Made by a program: the position numbers and the translations under genes. Of a stretch of 64,000 nucleotides of DNA, positions 8,561 to 19,972 are shown piece by piece (within the stretch, counting starts at the first letter, position 1; each line of letters begins with the position of its first letter). The notes under the pieces are model-generated. The model ran no database searches. It was not told the DNA's origin and worked only from the letters and a program-made list of their open reading frames with translations. Where the stretch lies: the NCBI GenBank assembly GCA_949130495.1, contig OX422207.1:787576384-787640383 (forward strand), read 5' to 3'. The stretch comes from Sambucus nigra. Taxonomy: Eukaryota; Streptophyta; Magnoliopsida; Dipsacales; Adoxaceae.

Positions 8561-9470
8561 AAGAGTGATATGTGTATATGTGTGTAAATAATTGTGTGAA
8601 CATAAAAGTATAACTAGTGTATGGTTACATCGCCTCTGTATTGAGACACATAGAATTGAGAAGCCCTAATTTATAGCTTATGGAATAATTACGTAGTACA
8701 TAGTATGAGGCATCGTATGAGAGGTACGAATGAGCTAGATTTTTAGCGAATCAAACGAGGTTATGGATGGTTAGACTAGTTATGAGGGTATCATAACTAG
8801 GTGAATAAAATATACACGTTAAGTGTGCACAGTAGATGACGGGTGAGCAAAATACCATGTGAGTGCGATAACAGGTGAACATGGATATTTCTTAATACTT
8901 AATTACTATTACATTTAATTACTTGCAACTATTTGTCAAATGTTTTAGGATTTGACCCGTATCAAAAATATTTTTAAAACCTTTTCGGTTCTCAACCGTG
9001 GGTTCACTAAGGATAGCCATTCCATTCCAATCAGAAGATGATGCAACAACTGTGGATGCATACATGACTTGATTAGATGCTTTACGCAGTTTTATCTAGA
9101 TAGGTTTCCATTTCAGTATTTCCTTTGGCTTGTTGTCCACAATTGGAAAGTTTTATTATTAGACGTTATTTACATTATTTCATTTGAGTATTTGGATTAT
9201 TGTATTTTGGATACTGAGAGTTTATTCGGTTTATTTTATTTATGATATCAGTACTCTTTACGTTCAGTAACTGTGGATGTTTATATTTATATTGTTGAAT
9301 AGTTTCACTTATGCATGTTAACAAGATTTTGAAAAGATTGACACCAACCTAATTGGTTTTTAGTTTAAGTAATTTATTTTTGATAATGATGCTAAGAAAG
9401 AAATCAGATATAATTCCCGTTTAATTTAATAAAGGATTGATCAAACGATATTAGATTAGGTGGGGTGTCA
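8561..9470 (+). repeat. 5' LTR fragment of the Gypsy element
   Basis: About 0.9 kb aligning along its length with 21895-22804, with scattered substitutions. It ends in TGTCA just before the primer site. The missing left part (about 1.9 kb of the 2.8-kb LTR) should lie beyond the virus, outside the window; finding it there would confirm integration into the LTR. Confidence 0.85.
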
Positions 9471-9474
9471 CAAA

Positions 9475-9485
9475 TGGTATCAGAG
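9475..9485 (+). promoter_or_regulatory. Gypsy primer binding site, tRNA-Met
   Basis: TGGTATCAGAG four bases after the LTR terminus, the standard primer site of this lineage. Confidence 0.85.
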
Positions 9486-9678
9486 AATTAGGTTCTCATG
9501 TCCTTAGGATCTGTGTGGACTTGCTACGTTTTCAGGGTTTCATTTTTTTGGTATAGAGCCTTATGATTATGATTGTTACATTCTTAATTGCACTTGTACA
9601 TTCTTCTGCTATTTTATATAGTTGAAGTGAATCTCATACAATTTTAGTTTGGTTTCACATGCTAAACAACAGGAGAGG

Positions 9679-11345
9679 ATGAACAACTCGAGCCGCTAGG
9701 AGGGTCTCAGGAAGGGAGGCTTAGCCGGAGCTGTAAGCCAATCAGAGAACAGTGACAGTTGCAGAGGTTGCCACCATTATTGCGTAGGAGGTTAATGTTT
9801 TGATTACTTCAAAGGCACAATAATTTCCCCATGCATAGCCATAGAAGATAGTGGTACTAGTCATCTTCCCACCCAGTGTCGTCGGTGTGGGAGAGAGCTA
9901 AAGAGGCCTTCCATAAGGGTCATTCACCGGAGTTATAGGGGAGCGCCGATGTTGTTACTGCCAGCCAATGGAAGAGAGACATCCAGAGGTATCTACACAG
10001 GGTTGAGTGCAATGACACTTTAAAAGTAGATATAGGTTACGATCAAGCTAGTGGGATAAGTGTTGCAGTGGTGGGAGTCTATCACCACTTTTACGGAGAG
10101 AGACACCATGACAGTTCAAGAGTTTTGGGTGTGGTTTGGTCACAAGTTCTTCCAATTTCCACCAATATTGAGATGAGGAGTAAGTTCCTAAATCTTGCAC
10201 AAGAGGTCCAAACAGTGGCCTAATATGAGCAAGAGTTCATGTGGCTGGAGAAATTTGTGTTAGATAAGATAAACAATGAGTAAAAGAAGGTCCTTAATTT
10301 TATTGATGGACTCACTTGGAGGATTTTCCAGCATTTCTTGTTAATGCCAAAATTTTAAGGAGTTATTTAAGGAGTTATGATGATGTTGTTAATGCCAAAA
10401 TTTTACATTAACAAGATTATCGTTTCCACCTTAAGGGAGATAATAGAGTTAGGAAGTTTAGCCATAGGGTAAGACCAAAGGTAGCACTGCTAGTGGGGCA
10501 CCACAATAGCAGGGTAGGCAGAATAAGAGAGATTCCTAACAAAGGGACTCGCCTAAGAGATTTAGGCCTAGTAATGGTAGTTGCAGCTAAGGCCATCAAG
10601 GCCAAAATAATGCACCTTATGGCTAAGAGAACTAGATTGGAGGCCATGAGACCGCGGATATCAGGTCCAGTAAGGCCAGAGACTAGAGCAGCCTCGTTAG
10701 GGTCAGTAAGGACAGAGGTTGGCAAATTTCTAAGGGAGGTGTTTCATATGTGGGGAGCAGGGCCATATGCGATGTGCATGTTCGAGAAGGGATATGAGTT
10801 AAGAGAAGGGTGACCATAAGGGTAATAGTTGTAGCAACTTCTAGCCCCCAACAATTCCAATATTACCGCTTCCATAGGAGCAGGGGCAGTTTGGGAATTT
10901 TTATCACAATCTGTCCAAACTTCCCCCAGCAATGTGATAGACATGCCCAAACAACCCCCAACAATTCCAGAAGACCAGTTGCTCAGCCAACACCATTTGC
11001 AATTAAGGGTAGGTTATCTATCCATGGTCACATGGGGCGATTATTTTATGACATGGGTGCATCACATTCTTTTCTTAGCACTAGATTTGTGCGTGGGATG
11101 AGTTTAGCAGACATAGCGTTAGATATTATTATTACGAGTGTATATTTATAGTTAGGTAACAGGACTCTCTTTCGTTCCATCTGTAGGGGAGTGGGTGTGG
11201 ACATTGAGAGACCCTATTTTACTAGATCTACACATTTTGAAGAAGTATAAGTATGATGTTATCCTGGGTAAGGATAGGTTAGCAACGTATAGAACGATGG
11301 TGGATTATTACAGTAAGGCTATCGTGTTCGCTATTCCAGGTTAGG
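9679..11345 (+). pseudogene. Gypsy gag and protease remnant
   Basis: A possible start ATG lies at 9679, followed by a frame broken many times. A complete zinc knuckle C-x2-C-x4-H-x4-C is readable at 10740-10781 in one frame. The protease follows: the active-site region at 11050-11070 reads D-M-G-A-S-H where the family has D-T-G-A-S-H, and a downstream segment (about 11250-11340) matches the conserved C-terminal part (VILG, LATYR, SKAIVFAIPG). The missing catalytic Thr and the frameshifts show it is dead. Confidence 0.8.
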
Positions 11346-13463
11346 ATGTGTTTCTTTTTGCGCTGTCTTATCATGAGCGAGGGTCGACCGCATTTTCATT
11401 ATATTAGGGAGGATACCTCAGAGAGTACAGTTATCTCATTAGATGTGACCCCTACACTTAGGGACTTTACTAATGTGATCCAGGGGTACTGGGGTTACAT
11501 TCGAGTTGAGAGATCGAGTTCTGATTGACTTATCACTAGGGGTTTGGCAATAGTACTAGCGGCGTATTGTATAACTCCTTTATAAATGTGGAAGTTACGA
11601 ATTAGATTTAGTGACTTTTGCGGACATGATTTTTTTAGTGTACCGGTAATATGTCTTAGGCCTATGAATCTTGATAATTGACAAGCTAAGTAGTAGTGTA
11701 TCGGGGGGGATCCTTGTTTGGATTTTTCTTGTGAGACGTCCCATACATGGACCTTAATAAGCATCGGGAGTTGGGAGATGTTTGGGCTCGAAGGCAATGG
11801 TTTAGTACGTTAGTCAGTACATGTGTGAATATATAACACTTCGAAAAGAGAGATAATATATGATTTAAGGCCAATGGATCTAAGTAGTGCTATGTAGAAA
11901 GCACTGGAAGATGTTTGTTCCACTATTTGATAAGTGGGGCAATCTCAAGAAGAATTGAGTCAGATAATTAAGTCTAAATTTACTGTATAATCATGAAGGG
12001 CCTATGGGGTGTTAATTTTAATGTAAGTTTCATCTGTGGTATTTATGCGTGTATGCACATGGTGTAGGGTGTATGGTCGCCTTAGTAAGTTCAATGTTCA
12101 GTGTCATTTGGGAAAGTCTAACATGGAGGTAAATGCGTTGAACTGTATGCCTATAGGGAAGTTAGCAATAATTTTAAAATGATGAAGTGGAATAAGCTAC
12201 ATTATGAGAAAGGAAAGTCTGAGCATTTATAACAGTGATTACCATCACATCTGAGATCATTCTAAGGGTTATGAAGGCACATGTAAGGGATCTTTCTTAT
12301 CAGAATAGGGTTGAATAATTATTGGCAAGTGAAGCAGAGTCTTACTCCATTAGTTCTGAGGGTGGATTGTGCATCAATGGGAGGTTGATTATCTTAGACG
12401 ATGAGGACCTACGATGTGAAGTTATGGATATTGTGCATGGGTTAAAAAATTTGGTGCATCCCGGGGGAATACGATGTGCCAGAATGTGAGGAGGCGATAT
12501 TGGTGTGCCGGTATGGGCCAGTTTGGGTAAATTACACGATAGTGCAGTGTGACCAAATTTTCATTGTAGAAGGAGAGTGACCTCACATGAGGTGCCTCTA
12601 ACCATTGTTTTGGAAAAATACAACATCTTTATGTCCCACTTCTAATAGAGTTTTCAGAAAGTGATGGGGACGGGATTACGTTTGGGAATGGAATATCACT
12701 TGCAGACCGATGGGCAAACACAGAAGGTTAAGTAGTTGTGTAGGATATAATGATGATGTGCATACTAGATTTTAAGGGAGGTTGGGAGCAGTACCTTCTA
12801 CTGGTAGAGAATTCACCTATAATAACTCGTACCATTTCACGATAGGCATGGTGCCTTTTGAGATATTGCATGGTAGACCTTAGTGTTCGCCCGCTTATTA
12901 TTTAGATGTGGGGACAACAAACTTCTTAGGATGGATATGATCCAGGACACTTCTATAATGATTGAGTTGATTCGAGGCCGTATAAATATAGCCCGGGACA
13001 GGTAAAAGATTTATGTCAACGCAAAGCAGAGACACTTGGAGTTTGATGTGGGTGATCATTCGTTATAATGGGTGTCTTCCATAAAGGAAGTTATACGATT
13101 TGGAAAGAAGGGGGACGTTGTCACCAAGGTATGGGGGCCTTTTTTTATTATTGAGAGGATAGGGTCAATTGCTTATAGGTTCGCACTACCGGAGCACTTA
13201 GAGAGGATTCACGATGTGTTCCATATATCTTCATTACAAAGGTACCTCATGGATGAGTTCGTTGATAGGAACATCGTGGTTGAGGAGATAGACCTACAAC
13301 CAAATATCACGTATGAAGATAGGCATGTTGTCATTTTAGATCATAGCGAAAGGAAGCTTCAGTCGAAGGTGGTACAATTAGTTCATGATCAGTGGGGGCA
13401 TCATAATGTCGATAACTCAACTTTGAAGAATGAGGATGACATGCAAGAAAAGTATTCAGAGCT
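11346..13463 (+). pseudogene. Gypsy RT, RNase H and integrase remnant
   Basis: Heavily decayed pol. Reverse transcriptase is barely recognisable. The RNase H tail is near 12110-12170, and the integrase zinc-finger region (HPGG-type, VRRRYW) near 12440-12510. The best-preserved part is the integrase C-terminus and chromodomain-like segment at 13018-13463 (IKEVIRFGKKG, IGSIAYR, LERIHDVFHISSL, VVQLVHDQWG). The apparent 143-codon ORF at 13072-13503 is only this tail; its last codons come from the nested element. The host frame resumes at 19900 and ends just before the polypurine tract. Confidence 0.8.
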
Positions 13464-14265
13464 TGATAGCCACCCACAAGTGTCTGTTTTATACCATGAA
13501 TAGAGGCATTTTAGTCACTCATTTTAATTAAAATTGGCCTTATGTCGTATTTTATTATTTTTCAGGTCAATCATTAGTTGCAACATCAAATAATGCAAAA
13601 TCAAGTCAATTGCGACACAATAGCGGTAAAAAGCATTAAATAAAGAAATTCAAAGAGACCGCGAAGTCTGAAGTCATATTTGAGCATGCCGTGATGAGTT
13701 TTGATGCCCCGAACCTCGTCCCGTACCTTAACCGAGCATAAACCTACCCCGAACCCTATGTGTGTTGAGTATGTGCCTTTATTATTTTTCTAGATTTTTA
13801 TTTTGAGTCGTTTTATTTTTAGGATTTATTTTAGTTTTATTTAGAATTTTCTAGGATTTATTTTCTATTCTTATATTTCTTTATTCGGATTTTGATTTTT
13901 ATTAGTTTTTAATCTTTATTTTATTTTATTATTTTTTCTTAGGATTAGTTTTTAGGAATTTAAATTTATAAGATTTTATTTTTCTTTAGTTTTTAGTTTT
14001 AATTTATTTAGTTAGGATTTTTAGTTTGTTTAGTTTTTATAGAGTTTTATTTTTATTTTTTATTTCTTATTTTTTATTATTTTTGAGTCTCTTAGTAATA
14101 GATTATAATCTTATTTTTAGATTTTAAATTTATTTTAGTCTAGTTTTATTTTTTTAGGTTGTTTTATTTTTTTTTTGTGTACAAATTTAAACACACAAAC
14201 ACACCATACTAACCTACACCTAATACACACACAACTCACCCCTCACCCACACCTTAATCCTATAC
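13464..14265 (+). repeat. 5' LTR portion of the nested element
   Basis: Aligns with 17647-18438 at roughly 90% identity by eye. The second half is strongly T-rich with TTAGGATT and TTTTATTT repeats, followed by a CA-rich stretch. Confidence 0.75.
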
Positions 14266-14379
14266 TCCCTACAATACCCAATAGGTCCCCTCATCATCTT
14301 CCCTAACACCCATCTTCTCTCATCTCTCTTCCCCCATTAACAAACCCATTTGTCTCTCACGGAGATGCTTCTCCCGTGA

Positions 14380-15521
14380 ATGACCAACTTGACCCCATTC
14401 CCCACACTTCATATGACCATTCTCCACATCCTAGTGTTTCTAGCGTGTTATGTCCACCTCAATCACACTTCATATGACCATTCTCCACACCCTCTCTCGA
14501 CAGACTCTTGCAAAAGTTCGCGCACCCTCTTCAATCTCAAAATGAATCCCTTCAATGGCTTGAACACAGGTTTACCGCATTTGAATGAGCTGACGAGCCG
14601 GATTTCTCCCCAAGTCAACCCGTTGTTGCTTCCACATTGAGTGATGATGAGTCGACTTGTGACATGAATTTTGAGTGTGACCAACCCTATCCTCCTGATA
14701 ATCTTGACGCTAAAACCACCTCGTGGTCCGGACCCCAAGTTGACAATTGTGTTGACATATCCATTGATTGTGAGACTGATCCCACACCGCCCTACCCTTT
14801 TGAACCCGCCATTGAGGTCTGCCTTTCCCCTTCCACAAAATCCCAATTTATGCCCGAGTCTAAACCTTTTGATACTACCATGTGTGTTCCCGAGGAACCA
14901 TTTATTTATAGGTTAGCTCCGACTGCGATTGCTTCCCACTGTCCTGAGATTGAGTTCGAGATTATGTCTACCTCTCTGTATATGGATCCTATCCCACTAT
15001 GTTTGTCTCCCATTGAGTCAAATATTCATGTTGATTCTTCTATCTCGAATTTGTATAACTTGTTTGATTTTTCCACCACCACTAATGGTGACACATTGGT
15101 GGAGAAGTTGACCACTCCATCTTTAGATACCACACTCCCTTCTGAGTTTTATTTTCCTCTTACCGATGAGTGTGTGTCCCCTACTCTCGAGTTAGATCAT
15201 CTTCCCCCACCCTTTATTCCACCCAACCCTTCTATTATCCATACCACACCACCACTTGGTTTGGACCTTTTTATTGAACCTCACCTATTCACATCTACGT
15301 ATTTAAGTCCTCACCCCCACCCACCCTCCACCCTAGTGCTCCACGAGCCCACTCTTGCATTTTTCTACCACCCCTATATCTATGAGAGTTTTTATGCTAC
15401 TCTCAACATATGTGACACCGATCTTGTTACTCTATGCACACCACTTCCCTGTGGTGTTGATTTCTTCCATTTAGAGGTCCTTGCGTGTCACGGCGCGACC
15501 ACTATCATCGTCTATTTATAG
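14380..15521 (+). pseudogene. Unknown coding region of the nested element
   Basis: The open part at 14637-15521 gives 294 residues with no ATG at the front (the frame opens on TTG; first Met at residue 10). The same frame continues upstream past one TGA into a readable segment, so this is the tail of a longer, broken protein. It is rich in Pro, Thr, Ser, Asp and Leu, with regularly spaced Cys residues and many short Pro-rich phrases. I see no zinc knuckle, RT, integrase or membrane segment. It lies where gag or an accessory ORF would sit. About 290 codons without a stop in a decayed setting suggests past selection; function unknown. Confidence 0.5.
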
Positions 15522-17646
15522 AACGGTCGTGCCCTTTCTATGAGGTCCACCCCTTCACAATTGCGACACCGTTTTGCCTTCCCATCCAATTGGAGAACCA
15601 TTCTTATAGGTCCTTTGTTGACCTCACCTTTCAGCTCAATAAGGCCCGTGATCGATGCTTATTCTCCCCTTCCTTTCTCATCCTTACTCCAATACCCACC
15701 CACCCATGGTCCACCGTTTCTATGCATTGAGTGATGCACTTTTCTATACAAGTGCATTGACCCGTTTTCGCCTTTATCCAACAAGACTTATGCTTCAGTC
15801 TTGTTTGGGGGTGATTTTTATCACCCAATTTTTCCGCCGCCCCGTGCTTTCATAGTTCTTATCTTTAGGGTGAGATTGGTTCGGTTTGGCTAAAAACGTT
15901 AAACTTAGCGCTAGTGGGAGGCAGCCCGTTGTTCATTGTTTTTTAGTATGAGTCTTATCATGTTTGGGGATGATGTTTCACATCACCCAATGATTTTCAC
16001 ATGCTTTATAGACTTGTATTTTTTGTGTCTCATATGTTCTTTAGGTTTCATATATGCTCCCTAATGCGGTACAATTTCAGTAGCGGTTTATTATGGTAAT
16101 ATCTTTCCTCCCTTGTGCTTTTCACTTTTTATATATAGTTTTAAACATTGAGGTCGATGTTCTCTTTTGTTTGGGGGTGGGAAATTTATCAAAATCCTAC
16201 CCCTTTTGAAAAAAAAATTCAGAAACAAGCGATTTTAAACTTTTTGTGTAGTTAAAACTACATTTTAATTGTTTATCATCCCTCTTTTAGAAATCTCGAA
16301 ATACCTATGTTTGACCCAAAAATTACACTTTTAACCTTAAATTAATTAATATCTCTTAAAAGCGTACTTGCACTATGAATTCTTAAACTCGACAATTTTC
16401 ACTATCACGTCTACAATCAAAAGTTGAAGAGTAAATATATTCGTAAGAAAGACTTAAAGATCACAAGTGGTGACTTAAACCCGTGAGTTTTGAGCTTTTC
16501 ACCTTTTTGAGGGTTTTTATGTATCTCTGAGTCACAAGTTGACTCATCTTTCTTTGTGTACTGCATTTAGTCATTGCATGATCTCATTATTTTTCAAATT
16601 TGGCTTAATCGCTGAGAATGACATCATTTTTGAGTTATAAGAAACATGTATCTTGTAGTTTGTTCCAAGCACTAAACCATCTTTACCATACATTTATCAT
16701 TTATTTCACCCATTATCATTCCATGTTTTCCTTATCCATATATGTCCCAGACACCATCCATATATCATTTCCCATCATTACCATTATTTTTGAGAAAAAG
16801 AGTGTTTGAAATTATCAATGTAAATTTTCTTCATTTTCGTTATGAAAAGAAAAATGCATCGCAATAAAAAAAAAGTAGGAAAAAAAAGCAAAGAAAGAAA
16901 GAAGAAAAAAATAAAAAAGAAGAAAAGAAAGTATGGCAATCATAAATTCAAAAAATGAAGACATTAGTTATTCTTGTGTCATACTCTTCTCAAAGCACTT
17001 CCATCATATCATCTTCTTTACCTCATTTTCCCATTCTCCCATACATACACCACATTTGTCACCCTTGCTAAGTGTTTGGGCAAACGAGAAGATTATATGG
17101 TGAATAACTCGACCTTCTCAACATAGTGGTTAGGAATCCTTCATGAGATCAATTTGTCTTCATGTATTCGTCATTTTCAATAAAGTGTGTGAGACGTATG
17201 AACTCATTTGCATTTACTCACCTCCTCACACACTAGAGAAATACACTTACCCAATTCTCAGAGAGTTCGATTCAGAGTGATATATCTAGTGAGAATTGAA
17301 GTCAAAGCGTTGATTCTATAAAGGCAATCTAGGAATTAGTCTAATGATACTTAAGATTATTTCACACTACACACGATGAGTTTTAGGAAGAATTACGCTT
17401 TTGGTATTAAGTAATTTAATATCTCATTTTGATAGTTGAATACGGTGCTCCTTGATGTCCTTTTTAGTCGAATTGTATAGCCTTTCATCGTCAAAATAAG
17501 AACCTACATTTAAATAAGTTTTTGAATTTTATGGGTAGATTCACTACAAACCCTCACGAGACACCACTCGTCCTGTAAGGCAACCTATAGGTTTAACGGC
17601 TTGTTGCACATGCTAAGTGCAATCGCCAGTGCCTGCGAAAGTGGTG
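15522..17646 (+). other. Non-coding interior of the nested element
   Basis: No gene seen. The stretch TTTGGGG(G/A)TG occurs near 15806, 15964 and 16172, a motif familiar from the region before the 3' LTR in Athila-type elements. A purine-rich run (16860-16935) and AT-rich sequence follow. The last bases before the 3' LTR are only weakly purine-rich. Confidence 0.5.
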
Positions 17647-19899
17647 TGATATGCACCCAAAAGTGTCTATTTTATACCCCGAATAGAGGCATTTTAGTCA
17701 CCTCTTTTAATTAAAATTGGCCTTAAGTCGTATTTTATTATTTTTCAGGTCAATCATTAGTTGCAACATCAAATAATGCTAAATCAAGTCAATTGTGACA
17801 CAATAGCGGTCAAAAGAGTTAAATGAAGAAATTTAAAGAGATCGCGAAGTCTGAATTCATATTTGAGCATGCCCTGATGAGTTCCGATCCTCCGAACCCA
17901 GTCCCATACCTTACCCGAGCCTAAACCTACCATGAACCCCATGTGTGTTGAGTTTGTGCCTTTATTATTTTTCTAGATTTTTATTTTGAGTAGTTTATTT
18001 TTAGGATTTATTTTAGATTTATTTAGAATGTTCTAAGATTTATTTTATATTCTTATATTTCTTTATTCTTTATTCTAATTTTGATTTTTATTAGTTTTTA
18101 ATCTTTATTTTATTTTATTATTTTTTTCTTAGGATTAGTTTTTAGGAATTTATTTTTATAAGATTTTAGTTTTCTTTAGATTTTAGTTTTAATTTATTTA
18201 GTTAGGATTTTTAGTTTTTATAGAGTTTTATTTTTATTTTTTATTTCTTACTCTTAGTAATATATTAGAATTTTATTTTTAGATTTTAATTTTTTATTTT
18301 AGTCTAGTTTTATTTTGTTTGGTTGTTTTATTTTTTTAGTGTACAAATTTAAACACACAAACACCCCATACTAACTTACACCTAATACACACACAACTCA
18401 CCCCTCACCCCTCACCCACACCTTAATCCTATACTCAAACTCATCTCAAACCCATACCCACCAGCCTTCTATTCCGAAACCCCCTTACCTAGAATCGAAC
18501 TCAGATGTAACCAGCACCTCCTCTAAACCCGGGCGAACCCAACCCGCTGCTATGCTAACCAAACAACAACGTCCCTAAATCCGATGCCCCAATTCACAAC
18601 CTCAAATCGAAAAAGAAACGCAGCAGACGCGACCCGGCCCCCTACTCACCCGCGACCCGAATCCCCTACTCGATCTGCCCCGACCTACCATTATCTCCAC
18701 CAAAATAGGAACCCAACTTGCCAAGCCTTCAACATCTTTGTCCTATCCTTTAAAGATCCCACAAAAATTTCACCAACAAAAAAGAATCGTGGGTTATTAA
18801 AAAGGGTGAAGGTTGACTTATGAAAAAGGACTCTCACACACAGAAGACACACGAAAGAGAGACAGAAAATAGAGAGAAAGAAACAATGTATATTATGTAC
18901 ATAATAGGTACGTAAGAAAATTTTCAAAAAAATTAGTTTAGCATTAGAATAATTTCTAGGTTTAGTTAATAATTTTTTTTATATAATTAAATGTTGGATT
19001 TGTGAAAACATTGGGACACACGTGCATGAACGCGATTCAAGGAATCAATTCAAAGGGAGACTTTTGTGTATTGTATTTATTACTCTACTCTTTAATTTGT
19101 AGTTCCATGTTTGTGACTGTGATTAATTATTTCATTATGCTTGACTAGTCACCCTCTTCAAGGGGTGGGATACATTGTGTAGAATATTAATTTAATTAAT
19201 TGATTTCATTAATTCTATATTTCTAGAAAAATTAATTTTGGACTGTCACCAATTAATTGATGTAACGAGAGTTAGTAAATTAATTGTACAAATTAATGTT
19301 TGAATTTCGGAATCGAACTAGAGATAGGTTTTTTCGAAATTTTAATATTAATTCTTTATTGAAATTTGGGAATTCATATTATTTTTATTAAATTGATCCT
19401 AGTAGGTAATTTTCTTGAAATAATATAATTCTTAATTTTTCATCGTGTGACAATTTTTAAATTAGTTTTCTAAAAAAAATATTATTAAATTTATAGTTGT
19501 AACGAGAGTTAGATTATCGATTTAATAATATCTCGAAATATTTCAAATTAATAAATTGAGATATTAAAATAATTGATAATGCGGTACAATCCCATCTCTT
19601 GACATTCTCACATTTTTCACACTCAATTGCACATTATTTTTCGTTATTTAGTCATTTGATAATTTTTAGCATTTATTAGTTAATTCTCCCTTGAAATTAT
19701 TTTTTTTAAAAAGAAAAAACTAAATTTTAATAAAAAAATTGGATTGCAAGTGTTCACATTAATTGTTTCACCTTGGAAGTTGGATTGATACCCGTACTTA
19801 TCGCAATACGAGTTATTTTAAATAAGTTTTGTAGGTACTCAATGAAATTTTGAGATTGGCTTTTGATGACAACGACCATACGCAAAAAACCTTTTATCG
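17647..19899 (+). repeat. 3' LTR of the nested element
   Basis: Starts TGATA like the 5' end of the element and ends TATCG next to the target duplication. The first 0.8 kb matches 13464-14265; the remainder (C-rich near 18480-18720, then AT-rich) has no partner in the window. Short ORFs in it do not look like genes. Confidence 0.65.
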
Positions 19900-19972
19900 G
19901 AGCTCATTATGCCAGGTATGCCCAAATTTTAGGGGTAAAAATCCATTGTTAAGGGAGAAGTATGTAACACCC
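19900..19972 (+). pseudogene. End of Gypsy pol and polypurine tract
   Basis: After the GAGCT duplication the Gypsy pol tail is readable for a few codons (PGMPKF) before stops. The purine run AAGGGAGAAG (19961-19970) directly precedes the LTR start at 19973 and is the likely plus-strand primer. Confidence 0.75.

Larger units (their letters stand above)
13464..19899 (+). mobile_element. Nested non-autonomous LTR element with GAGCT duplication
   Basis: The element begins TGATA at 13464 and ends TATCG at 19899 (TATCA expected). It is flanked by the 5-bp direct repeat GAGCT (13459-13463 and 19900-19904), and removing it restores the Gypsy pol reading frame across the site. The first 0.8 kb (13464 to about 14265) is repeated at 17647 to about 18438. 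The 3' LTR would then be about 2.25 kb (17647-19899), while the 5' LTR loses homology after 0.8 kb, suggesting an internal deletion including the primer site. No RT or integrase is seen. Motifs resembling the non-coding part of Athila-type elements suggest a relative of that group. Confidence 0.75.

Noticed and set aside
10417..10725. Minus-strand ORF over gag
   Set aside because: Antisense shadow of the gag remnant with no motif.
13072..13503. Stand-alone 143-aa gene
   Set aside because: It is the integrase C-terminus of the decayed Gypsy element, with its last codons supplied by the nested insertion.
14463..14846. Minus-strand 127-aa ORF
   Set aside because: Antisense of the unknown plus-strand ORF of the nested element; no independent support.
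18584..18823. Pro/Arg-rich 79-aa ORF
   Set aside because: Lies in the C-rich part of an LTR, with no start context or homologous motif.
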